Assembly: GCA_036924285.1 (NCBI GenBank)
Contig: JAYKYS010000011.1
Location: forward strand, 2,666,001 to 2,730,000
Length of the DNA stretch: 64,000 nucleotides
From: Asterella californica
Lineage: Eukaryota; Streptophyta; Marchantiopsida; Marchantiales; Aytoniaceae
Direction of reading: 5' to 3'
Shown: positions 12,886 through 23,624 of the stretch, one piece after another
Numbering within the stretch: the stretch's first letter is position 1
Layout: every line of letters begins with the position of its first letter
Made by a program: the position numbers and the translations under genes
The notes under the pieces: generated by a model
Told to the model about the DNA's origin: nothing
Seen by the model: the letters and a program-made list of their open reading frames with translations, nothing else
The model's database searches: none

Positions 12886-13675
12886 ACACCCTGTTTATTT
12901 AAAGAAACAATCGTGTTTAGTGATAATGTGAGGGCGAAACATACTTGTTTCACCCTCGGGGATTATTACCTAGAGGTACCCCTTGACGAAACTGAGGTGA
13001 GAGGCGAAACATGTAGGTTTCGCCTCTCACGTGTTTCACTTTTTTCCACGGAGATTATTACCCTAAAGAGTACCCCTTGAGAGGAAATAACTCAAGTGGG
13101 CGAAACATAATTGTTTCGCCCACTGAGAACGTATCCTAAGTGGTAACTTTTCACGAGTGGACGAAACATAATTGTTTTGCCCACTTGAGATATTTTCGAA
13201 GGGGTACTCTTCACGAGAGACAAAATAGGTGTTTCGTCTCTCGAGTGGGCGAAACGGATAATGTTTCGCCCACTAAGAAAATACCCAAAGGGGTACCCCT
13301 CACGAGAGACAAAAAAGGTATGTTTTGTCTCTTGAGTGGGTGAAACATTACCTGTTTCGCCTATTGAGAAAATACTCGAAGGGGTACCTCTTCATGAGAG
13401 ACGAAATAGGTAATGTTTCACCCACTGAGAAAATACCCGAAGGGTACCTTTCACGAGAGAAAACATGTATGTTTCACCTCTCGGGTGGGCGAAATATTAC
13501 CTGTTTTGTCCACTGAGAAATTATCTGAAGGGGTACCCCTTCACGAGAGACGAAACATATCTATTTCGCCCACTTGGGATAATTGTGAAGGAATACCCTT
13601 TCACGAGAGACGAAACATTCTTGTTTCGCCTCTCTAGTGGATGAAATGTTCGTATTTCGTCCACTGTGAACCTTG
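12886..13675. repeat. Second hairpin-repeat array, inside intron 1 of the FCP1-like gene
   Basis: About ten or more modules like those at 9340-9740. Perfect examples: 12997-13010 with 13017-13030 (stem GTGAGAGGCGAAAC) and 13095-13107 with 13112-13124 (stem AGTGGGCGAAACA). Between them lie GGGGTACCCC-type palindromes with flanking GAAGG. Chance open frames across the array are not genes. Confidence 0.92.
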
Positions 13676-13732
13676 TACCGAATCGCTGACACGCTAAAAC
13701 AGCATGTACATTAACTCTAACAAGCACTTGAT

Positions 13733-13895
13733 CGAAACACTCTGTTTTGCTAACCTAACAATCATAACACATCGAAACATTTTGTTTCGCTAACCCTAAC
13801 AAGCATAACACATCGAAACAATCTGTTCCGCTAATCCTAACAAGCATAACACATCGAAACATTCTGTTTCACTAACCCTAACAAATTCTAACTTA
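13733..13895. repeat. Tandem repeat of about 41 bp, 4 copies
   Basis: CGAAACA cores occur at 13733, 13773, 13814 and 13855, each followed by NTCTGTTTCGCTAACCCTAA-like sequence and AACACAT. The unit reuses the CGAAAC...GTTTCG hairpin core of the neighbouring array. The CCCTAA inside is a single telomere-like hexamer per unit, not a telomere array. Confidence 0.88.
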
Positions 13896-14195
13896 TCAAC
13901 TCATTCAAATTTAACAACACTTCATTCAGACATGGTTATTAACTTACAGGACTCTCCTCTTCGTACTCTCCTCTCTCCCGGGACTCCACCCCTGCCTCGA
14001 CCTCGTCCTCTCCCATCGCCTCGACCTCGACCTCGATTTCGGCCAACTCTTCTTATTTTCATCACAGCGATTTGAAGTTTAAATCGCTCAGAGTAGATAG
14101 CTCGATTTTAAAACAACTCAACAATCAATAAAACTCACATAGAAAACTCACACACACTCACTCCTTCTAAAATCTACTCTTTCACTCACTCTTCT

Positions 14196-14335
14196 ATGTC
14201 CATATGTGCTCTCCGTCTCCTCTCCTCTCCTCTGCATTCTCTCCTCTGTCTCTCCATGAACTCTCTCCTCTCCTCTGTCTCTCTCCTCTCCTTCTCCTCT
14301 CGCTCTCTCCTCTCGCTCTCTCCTCCTTTAGCCAT
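14196..14335. repeat. CT-rich low-complexity tract upstream of the FCP1-like gene
   Basis: Runs of CTCTCCTCT with little else on the plus strand. On the minus strand it yields an Arg/Glu-rich open frame (14194-14694) that I read as an artefact. It lies just upstream of the pseudogene's first exon and may have been part of its leader or promoter. Confidence 0.8.
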
Positions 14336-14874
14336 TCATCAACGGGGAAGCTATGTCCAAAAACAAGGTAGCAACTCTCAGCCGATGTTCTCATTGCTTT
14401 GGCATATCTTTTGATTCCCGTTGAGCTATTATATTTCTTATATAGAACGAGGATAAAAAATGAACACTGAAGCGTGGGTTTACAACATTTTATGCATGTC
14501 CGAGGGAGCTCCAGTGTGTTCTTGGTCTTGCATGACGCTGCTATTCTTTGATAAGAAATTTTTGTATAAAGTGAACTGGACGCACCAGGAGGTGCAAACT
14601 CCTTTATAGAACATACAAGTAGCCGAATTTGACCAAACAATATACAAGTACTAAAGCTGCACACAATGAGATAGTCTGCTACTGTAATGCTCAACTTAAG
14701 AAGTCAAGTTAACTAAAGCTAGTACAAAAGGTACAGGATGGTATGATCACCGTCACCGTTTAAAAACGAAAGAAGTCATCTGGCTCGTAACCAATGTCAT
14801 ATTCCGCTATCGACTCTGAATCGTCATCTGAATCGTCTTCATACTCAGATATAAGTACTTGGTCTAGTTCTCCG

Positions 14875-17700
14875 TCAATAGACACCCTGAAGTGACGACT
14901 TCTCGATGATTCTCCATGATCGATAGATTCTATATTGTGTACTATTGCACCATTCGATATTCAGAGCGACCAACAACTTCAGGCTCTTGCAACTGATCCG
15001 TGTGTTATAAATTATCCACCATTGGATAATTTGCATTTGAGAGCTACAGTTGTGACTTTGTGAGCAAGTTCGCTTGTTGTGCTCAAGTGTATGACATACT
15101 CTACACCTTTGCTGTTGTCGGGAATCCGGAACAGGCTTTGCAAGCAAGGTCTCACCGAGCCTGAACTAGGTATGTTGGTATGTATGTTTGCTTCAATATC
15201 TGTCTGAGTTGACAGAGTAGATGACATGTGATTCAAGTGCATCTATGACTGAGTTGGAATATGAAGTCCTCGTCGATCCGATATTTCAACTCAGTCATAG
15301 ATGATGTTCTATCACCTGTCCTTACTTGCGTCCTCCTGTAGAGATTTGAACAACTCGATGTCTACCCTTTCTTCTTGCAATTGAAGGAGCAGCACACTCG
15401 AAACATAACATAAGGCCGGTTGTAACTAGAGGCGGAATTGATTTTCCATGTATTCGTTGTATCGTCTTTGTGAACCATACAGAATCCATACGGCGCATAA
15501 GATCTCTAGTGAACTCAGCATCCCACACCATAGAATGCACACAAGGCCAACGCACGTAGCACATACTGCTCTCTCCCACTTGTCTTGTGCACCAGAGCTG
15601 TGTTGTCATCCGAAACGTGACAAAAGAACTGACCACGCATATTTTCATTCTCATCGAACCGGATTTGTGCAAACGGAGTGAGTGCTCCATACATTCAGGC
15701 AGCCATGTTTCGCTTTGAAAATATACCCATCATGTAAGTCCACAAATCACAAACTATCCAAAAAAGAGCAAATTCTCTAATCGTCGTCAGAGCAGCATTC
15801 ATTGACTCTGCAACATTTGACATCACTTTCCCATACCGAAGAAGAGGAAACATACATCAAGTCCAGAGGTGTGGAGGTATCTTCCGAATGTACTGTGCTG
15901 CTAGGAATCAATTACGTCCACTGCTGGCCAAGTTATCCAATAACAGATTGAATCTACAGGAGGTGAGATAACCTTAGCTTCGAAATACAATCCACAACAG
16001 TGAATAAATGAAGTAGTAGAAAATGCATCAGCAAGCAAGCAAATGGATGTGATACTTACTTTCTTTCTTTTTGAGCATACACGCAACTCATAAATACAAT
16101 CTCGACTTGTTTGCCGTAACGTGCCTTCACATTCATCCTGAGATGCTGCGCAATGTCCGTGAAGACACTCCGGAAATATGCATTTCACAGCATTCAGCAG
16201 TCCCTTACAGCGGTCTGAGAGTATGACGATATTCTTCTGGCCTATTCCTGTAATACTTTGTCTAAGTAGAGAACAGAACCAGGACCAAGTCTCCTCGCCT
16301 TCACTAGCCGTCACTGCGAAGCATAGAATAATTGACTGGTTGTTCTCATCAGAGCAACCAGCTCTAAAACTTTGAGCAGGGAATTTCTTGTTCTTTGTGT
16401 GGTATGCATCCAGAGTGATAACCTTCTAAGAGAACTAGAATGCATTTCGGGTTGCAGACAGACACATAAAAATACATTGGAAAATTCTAGAACGTACAAT
16501 ATTCCACAACACATTCCGGATCTACTTACTTCATGTGACAGCATAGAGCAGGAATGGCATGAAATGATCTCGAATGACAGCCTTGAATCCAATCTCGGAC
16601 TCTCTCTCATTCTGAATGCAGCTTGATACGTAGTGCGCTTCTCGAACGTCTGACGAAAATCATTCACCAGCTTTCCACATTGAACATTTGGGTCAATGAT
16701 AACTCGGTTACATATCAGAACTGCGAGATGTTGAGAATTTTGACAAGGATCTCGCCAACTATGCAAATGACCAGGACAAGTGTGATGCAAGTTGCATATA
16801 GTAATCTGAAACTCTCCAGACTTCAAATGACGTTGGCATCAAACCCTCCACTCGCATCTCTGTACACACTCTACGTCAGACTCGGTTCCTTTTTCTTTCA
16901 AACTCCCATCTCTAGATCCAACCTCCTCGGTACCTGACTCTGAAATTGATCTATGAAATGGTCCTGCTGATAAATAACGAATACTTTGACGGCACACACC
17001 TGACTGAGATATTTTCCGTGTCTTCTTCAGTCTTATTCTCAAGTTGAATCTTTGCTCTTCCTCCACTAGCGTCTGGTTCAAATCTGTACCTCCAACTACA
17101 CAGCTTTGAGATGCTTGATGTTGGATGAACTGGGAAAATGTTCTAGGTTCTAGGTTAGGCGTTAGATTCTCCTTATTTGATGCATGATCCACAGTTTTAT
17201 CGCATCGCTTCTTGTTCCGAGGATCTTTCCTGAGGAGAAAACCATATATACACGTTCGAACCCAATAAAATTCTTGGGTTTTCCAGTGCTTGTTAATGCG
17301 TGAGTTGAACACTAATCAACAATCAATGGCAAATTGGAAGTCTTCAATCGATTCAAACAATGCACCCAGCTTGATTCGAACCGCTTGCAATTGCAACTCA
17401 GCGAAGGCCTTTCCCACCAGAGATACATCCCTCTTCTCAACAAAAAGCATCGTCTGTCGTCATCTCTGTCACGGGCTAGGCTCCATGACACTTTCTTGAT
17501 CTCGCATGTCAGCTGGAACGTTGAAATTGTCATCTTTTTCATAAGGAAATCGAATTCTATCAGAATCATCATATTCGTTATTATCGAACCATTCTTGAGC
17601 ATTGTCTCTCATTGCTGGTTCAGAGCTTCAATCCGCTATTCTCACTACAAGGAGCACTGCTTTCGAATATCCCAGCTGAAGTTCAGGAGCTGCTGCTCAC
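14875..17700 (-). pseudogene. Mutator-like (MULE) transposase relic with introns
   Basis: Reading on the minus strand: an N-terminal region at about 17.6-16.9 kb; a zinc-binding segment at 16826-16520 (FQITICNLHHTC and onward) with donor GTAAGTAG near 16527; an exon at about 16426-16065 with VITLDAYHTKNKKFPAQSF (first catalytic Asp), then NNQSIILCFA, ETWSWFCSLL and IVILSDRCKGL (second catalytic Asp) and FPECLHGHC, ending at a GTAAGTATC donor; a later exon at about 15.9 kb with YIRKIPPHLW and RYGKVMSNVAESMNAAL; and a C-terminal zinc knuckle near 15100 (CRVCHTLEHNKRTC). This is the MULE order. An in-frame TGA at 15857-15859 and frame changes show decay. I did not find terminal inverted repeats or a 9-bp target duplication, so it may be an old transposon or a decayed domesticated copy. 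Confidence 0.78.
15240..15303. repeat. 23-bp inverted repeat with 18-bp loop
   Basis: Arms 15240-15262 and 15281-15303 match at 22 of 23 positions; the loop is 15263-15280. It lies between the C-terminal blocks of the MULE relic. It could be a small foldback insertion or a hairpin RNA source; nothing else supports either. Confidence 0.9.
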
Positions 17701-17899
17701 CTCAACGATAGAGAAGATGAAGCTTTTCGGACGTTCTCATTGTCTTTGCGGGCTCGCACATCGGGGTCTCTATTGAGGTTGCTGAGAGAATAAATTTCTT
17801 AAAAGCCATGACTACATCAGCTACATCAGATGCTGCACCACGTCTTGTCAAAGCACTTGCGTCTGCGTAAGACAGATTCATTGATCCTCTTTCAAAATT

Positions 17900-20820
17900 A
17901 TTGCTACACGGTCTCGCATGAAGATTGCACCCGTCAACTCGTTCCTAGTAACTCACAATTACAAACACCTTCAAGTATACTACTTACTGCCATTTTGACC
18001 ACTTGAGACGTAATTACTGACGTACCACAGTCGTTACCTGCCCCCAGCCGGTAGGGGACTGAGAAAGAAATTTTCAAGTTCGGAGGACTTAGGAAGATCG
18101 ACAATTGCTACGGGGACTGAGGAAGAAGATTTCTGTCTTGGCAAGCCCGTCGCGCGTGGCTCCCTTTATGGAGAACAGTACAGTAAAAGCCAGCCCGGCG
18201 GATCGGGCATGGGGCAAAGGCCGAAGCTAGTCCAATCCCACGGACAGGAGAGCCTCTGACCGACGTCGTCGGGGAGTTCCTTCTGTAGTTGACTTGAAGT
18301 CGTTCTGCTGTAGTCCGGGACTCCGGGAATAGCAGCATCGATCCGAACAACCCACTGTTCGGACAGCACCGGCATTCAGTGTATTTTCAACCGGCAAGAT
18401 TTCTTAAAAAACCGACAAGTTTAAATGATAACCGGTTTAAACTTTAAAATTAAAAAAAAACCGGTTTAAACTTTACACCAAAAGCTGTTCTTTTCATGAA
18501 ATCAGAAAGTCAAAATCTTGTATTTGACCGGAAAGATATTTCCTCCTTTTACTGATTACCGTTTATTAGAGGGTTTCACCAGAAAAGCTTTCCGACCTAT
18601 GGTTCAACGACCTAGTCGGCCGGTCACTTTGGAGCTTAGCAGTACAGTATGGTCCGTTTCAAGTCATCGACAGGAACGCAAATCTACGACGCTGGTCGTA
18701 GACTCCATGTCCTGTTGAGTGGGGACAGTGCAAGTCGGAAGACGGTGAGTAGTTGCAATTTTGACTCTTTTTATTTATTTAGTTTGATTACAGTTACGGT
18801 AAAGTGGGTAGTATGGATGCGGGAAAACGTGAAACAGTAAAACAAACATCAACAGTGAGTGAGTGAAGCGCCCCAACACTCCCAAAAGGAAGTGGCTCAA
18901 AGTTCAATTGATGCTCGCGAGCTGCCTGCTTTTACACAGGGAGATAACAAACCTGGTTAGATTCTGGACCAACCAGAAATTTGATTTTACCTTGTGGTCC
19001 CACATGGTTATTACCCAGATAAATAAATATGCATGAAACATTAACGTCGGGGAACTCTTGCCCGCTTGTGGTTATCAGAAAATACAGAAGTGTTAAGTGA
19101 AAACTTATATTAAGTTAACCTAAAATAATAAAAAATATATAAATATTAAATATGAGAAGAGCCAAGAGACGCAAGAAGATCCCAACATAACCCATAAGGG
19201 GAGAAAAAGGGGACGCACTTCTGGAAGTATAACTCGGAGACATTACAAGCAAATAATCAAGTTTTTACAAAGCATTTAATTCATTAGTTACCTCTTTTTA
19301 TCGGAAAGGTTAGATAATAAATTAATCTTTTGCATATTTATCTCCTCCATCAGAAGATAGAAGAGGTGAATAAAATATACATGTTCGATGAATTTCTGAG
19401 AATTTTTGTTTGTTTGCTATACCCGAAAAATACATAAACTGTAAATGAAAACTATATACTAAGTAGATGAAAATAATCAAAATATTTTGTAAACGTTAAC
19501 TGTTCTACCTCTGAGTCTACTGCGAGTCTGTGTTCCCGAAGCAGTCAAACTACAAAGAAGGGCCGAAGGTTCCGAAGAACTTGACAATTTTCGCGCACAA
19601 TATCCGAACACGCTCCCCGCGCACTATGTGCCTATAGGTTATAAATGAATTATAAATCATTTTAGAAGATTCATTGCTTTGAAATAAATAAAAAAATCCT
19701 TTATCCGAAAGGGGCCGTAAGGCTCCCGCTAGACCTAGAAACGAAAGAAGGCACGTGAACTAGTAACTATTTATATATTAATTTCTTGTGAGTATATCTA
19801 ACTGCGTTTTCTGTTATCGATAAATATATAAATATTCTGTAAAAAAGTTCTAGTAAATTTTCTAAGAAATTTAATTTTCAATGGTTATTAAGTATTAAAC
19901 AACCCTGGAGCTACCAAAAAATCCTAACAGAACCCATAAGTTTAACGCTAACTCACTGCTACGAGTATAGTCCAAGAACGGATTCAGCAAACATCATCCT
20001 TTTATTTACACATTAATTCATTACCTAATCCTTCCAGTAAGAAAAGTTAAAGAATCAAAATATTGGATGTGTCGTGTTGTAATTCACAAAGTAAACATGC
20101 ACCAAAATTTGATTCAATATAGCATAGTACACTTTGAAGCAAGACGTAGTATGTATGATTGGTGATTTCAATACATGCTGAATGATCTTCTACTCTAGGT
20201 TTTTTCTCAATATGAAATGATAATCATATATGACTCCATCAATTATAGGAATATATGATATGTGTTACAAATTTAGAAAAAACTAGGAAGAGTTATTTAC
20301 GTTTGTGTTTGTATGGTAAATTTGACTACACGAGTGTAATTTACGATTGTTGCTTCACTTACACTATCAATGTTTCATTTTTCCCTAATAGCCACAATAC
20401 AAACATTCCTAACAACAGTAGTAACAAGAACTACTCTTCTCGTAACAACTTTTGAATTTTGTTTGCTGAGTGCTAGTGAATTTGCAAGTCTTCTCACTTA
20501 ATACTATCTTTAATTGGATTGCATTCTATGCAATGAGAGAATAAGCTCTCTTACAACTTCCGGCCAAAGAGACATGACGTTATGTATCATAGATCACGTG
20601 AACGTTGTCCAAAAATACGCATGGTATCTGGCTCTGGAGATATCGTGTGCCAGAACAAATATGTGAAAGAGACACACAATCATGAGAACAAGCATTTCAG
20701 TTATCAAAACCTCACATTATGTACACTTCCGTCATGAAACACAAACTCAGAAACAAAAGTAAGTCGTCTGTAAACTGCACCCAAGTCCTAAACCAAGCTC
20801 TGAATCCAAACCTAGGAGAA
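17900..20820. other. No gene identified; AT-rich spacer
   Basis: Only short chance open frames. A small direct repeat of AACCGGTTTAAACTTTA occurs twice near 18430-18475. From 19 kb on the composition is strongly AT-rich. Confidence 0.5.
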
Positions 20821-20828
20821 GAACGTTG

Positions 20829-21420
20829 AACTCTACTCTTGATGATCGAGAGTAGAGATGATTACAAAAGTTTGAAAGAAATTTCACTTATATTCTTCAC
20901 TTCTCGGTTAGAAATTTTGCCCCGAAAATCTAATTTACTTTCTTTACTTTCTTTCTTAAACTCTACTCTCCATGATAGAGAACGAAAGAGATTAAGAAAA
21001 TATGAATGAAATTTTCACTTACTTTCTCCAGTCCTCCTCCTGAACTCTACTCTCGATGACCGAGAATGAAAGAGATTAAGAAAATTTGAATGAAATTTTC
21101 ACTTACTTTCTCCACTCCTCCTCTTGAACTCTACTCTCGATGATCGAGAATGAAAGAGATTAAGAAAATATGAATGAATTTTCACTTACTTTCTCCACTC
21201 CTCCTCTTGAACTTTACTCTCGATGATCGAGAATGAAAGAGATTAAGAAAATATGAATGAAATTTTCACTTACTTTCTCCACTCCTCCTCCTGAACTCTA
21301 TTCTCGGTGATCGAGTCTAGAGTGATTAAGAAATTTACTTTGAAACTTTAGTTTATTTTTCTTATCCTTTTTTTGAACTATACTCTCGATGATCAGTAAA
21401 TTTTGAGAAGACAAAGTTAG
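20829..21420. repeat. 84-bp tandem array carrying TCTCGATGATCGAGA
   Basis: Unit starts (TGAACTCTACTCTC-like) at about 20957, 21041, 21125, 21208, 21292 and 21374, a period of 82-84 bp, with a degenerate copy near 20829. Each unit contains the small palindrome TCTCGATGATCGAGA followed by a GATTAAGAAAAT and TTTTCACTTACTTTCTCC block. Confidence 0.92.
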
Positions 21421-21511
21421 TTTCTTTGTCTTTTCAAAATTTGAAATAAAACTAACTCATATTACATTTGGAGTAAAGATGGTAGAGTTATAACATTTTT
21501 GATGATCCACC

Positions 21512-22624
21512 TGTCGCGCCCCTCATTCTCAAGATCGGGAGCAGACGCGAACAACAGAACCCTAGCGGACTTGTGCTAGGTTGTGAACGCTGCGAGTAAG
21601 ACTTAACGGCTTGGCCGGGAAGTTGAGATCAGATGAACCCTAAGTGGTTCTCTGAACCAAGGTTGGAACCTTGGGTTAGGACATAAGGGCCTACCCCAAG
21701 AGGGCCTCAGACGAACGCTGACCTAAGGGGGCGAGTCTGGGAACAGGCTGAAACATGAGTCTCAGACATAGGTCTGAGACGTGGGACCGAGACGTGGGTC
21801 CGAGACGCAGACGAACCACAGGGTTCGACCTTGGGTCTGGACCACAGGTTTCGGAAAAACTGCTAAGTGTTGGAGCTCCAGGGACGTTGTAGGTCGTGGA
21901 CGGAGCTCCACGTAAGATCTCGAGGCGAGTGAGGTATCATTAGAAAGGTCTCGTCGAGAGCTTTCCAGTGATATATAACACTCCTCGATCTGACCTCCGA
22001 GCTGGAAGTTATGGCCGAACCACAATCGGGTTGTGGTATAATTTTCAGGGACCAAAGAGGAGGGCGGGGCCGCCGATCCCCAGAAGTATATATGAGGGGG
22101 GCTCGATGCCTGGGTGGGCCAGGACGAGTCACCCGACCCCAGGGTTCGGCGGGTGGACTCTGGGAGCATGAGGTGATGGCTGGGCCGGTTCCAAGACACG
22201 TTCCGATCCAGACTTGGATGTCTGGACTTAGGAACGATGTAAGGGCTCGGGCAAGACTAGGGAACGAGTCGGCGGGTTAGATCACCATTCGGGAGCCTAG
22301 ACCCAGACGGACATCACGGGCGGTTGGGCCGCTAGGTGTGCTGGAGGCACCGTTTAGGACCCTGGACTTTATGGGAAGTCCGCCCAAGTCATATTGTGAC
22401 TTGCTCATGTTTGGGACCGACCTAGGCGGGTCTAGGTCGGGACTTAGGAACAGCTGAGCTTGATAAATAAGGAGACGGTCCGGCTCCAGTCCGGACCAAA
22501 CAGAACTAAGGTAAGTGCTGCATGGACGCTAACTTGTGATTGTGTTTGCAGGTTAGCGGTGTAAAGTTTACGACCTACTGAGCTAGAGCTTCCGCTGGCG
22601 CAACAAGGCGGTAGGTGCGTGAAA
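21512..22624 (+). mobile_element. Probable solo LTR (or LTR-like element)
   Basis: A GC-rich block begins TGTCGCGCCCC, the same nine bases that open El1's LTR in its own sense, and lies inside the AT-rich 84-bp array. CCACC occurs directly before it (21507-21511) and directly after it (22625-22629), a plausible 5-bp target duplication. Near its 3' part it has GATAAATAAGG, a TATA-like promoter, then GGTAAGTG and TTTGCAGG, a possible leader intron. The 3' end (GTGAAA) is not the usual CA, so the boundary is uncertain. The open frame at 21762-22199 has no family features. Confidence 0.55.
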
Positions 22625-22729
22625 CCACCTTTGAGTAATTCTCTCTTTTTCTTCTTCTTTTTTACATTTTTTCTCTTTTCTCTTCTTTTTATTCTTTTTA
22701 TTTATTCTTTTGTTACTATTCACTCTTTT

Positions 22730-23620
22730 ACAAAAACATTCTAGATGATCAATGGTTAGTTCTTGTTTTTTTACCATTTATTCCGCGCCAGCAAAACTCT
22801 CGATGATCAAGATTTTAGTTTTAGTTTTTTTCCTTTTTAAAATCGTCCTTCTACAACATAATCTTGATGATCTGATCTTTTTACACTACCTACTTATCCC
22901 TTAACTCTAGATGATCGAGAGTTGTACTTTAAGATTCTCTTTTCTCTTCTTTTTTTTCCTGTTTTCTTTTTTATTTTCTTAATGATTCACGCTAAGATTT
23001 CTACAACATAACTCTCTATGATCAAGAATTCTTTTTCTTTCTTCTTTCTTCTTTCCTTTTTTCTTTTCACTCTTCTGTAAGTTAACTCTTGATGATAGAG
23101 AGTTCAACCCATGATAAGTAGAACTTTCTTAACTTACATCAAAGATATTATATTCTTTCTTTTCTTACTTCTTAGAATTATGATTTTCTGCTTTATCTAA
23201 CGGAATCACAGCAGGAAAGAATACAATGTTCAGCTTGACACTAGTCAGACTTTGTGACTGATCGTCAAACTTTTCTAAGTGAGAGGTTTGAGACGTAGAG
23301 GATAAAAAATGAAGGTATTTTCCATGAGAGGTTTTAGCCTAAAGCATCTATCTTTTTCATAAGAAAAGTGCACGACCAAAGTAAAATACATAGAAAAATT
23401 AAATGAGGAGTTCAAAAGTAGCAAGTGTCCTTAGATGTGCTCAAGAAGAATAGAAAAATATGATCAGTAGTACAAATACAAATTAGGAAAGCATGGTCTG
23501 AAATATCCACTTGATTCTACTCGCATGAGGAACAAATGAAAATTACCACAAATACAGTCTATCATGATCTTTCATACTAAGTACTCTCGATAATCGAGAT
23601 TAACTTAGAAGTCCAGTCAT
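22730..23620. repeat. Scattered degenerate copies of the TCTCGATGATCGAGA motif
   Basis: Degenerate copies occur near 22742, 22797, 22862, 22907, 23014, 23085 and 23582, spaced irregularly in pyrimidine-rich DNA. With the left-hand array they look like one old satellite split by the LTR-like insertion. Confidence 0.65.
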
Positions 23621-23624
23621 CAAC

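Larger units (their letters stand above)
10206..14062 (-). pseudogene. Decayed gene: RG-rich N-terminus, plant-specific central domain, FCP1/NLI-type phosphatase domain
   Basis: Candidate exons in gene order: 14062-13948 (Met start, Arg/Gly-rich), 12840-12644, about 12392-11848, 11734-11666, 11546-11442, 11243-10774, 10657-10206. The C-terminal part has KTLILDLNGLLV (Asn where catalytic members have the second Asp), TFLEICLDKFHVIIWTSRM and LLVDDSPVKNS with AIHPPPFS, the signature of plant FCP1-homology phosphatase-like proteins. The DLNG form suggests a weak or inactive enzyme even before decay. The exon at 12.0-12.4 kb (VLDESVIRESFVLPMG and onward) resembles repeat-associated plant domains but I cannot name it. 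Lesions: in-frame TGA at 12220-12222 and 10927-10929, frame changes near 12040 and 10530, and a phase mismatch between exons 2 and 3. Introns have good GTAAG-type donors, so this was a real spliced gene. Sequencing error is possible but unlikely for so many lesions. Confidence 0.7.

Noticed and set aside
13733..13895. Interstitial telomere repeat (CCCTAA)
   Set aside because: Only one hexamer per 41-bp unit, not tandem telomere repeats.
14194..14694. 166-codon Arg/Glu-rich minus-strand frame
   Set aside because: Its distinctive part is a CT-rich low-complexity tract; the rest has no motif.
21762..22199. 145-codon minus-strand frame
   Set aside because: Lies within the GC-rich LTR-like element, overlaps other long frames on both strands, and has no family features.
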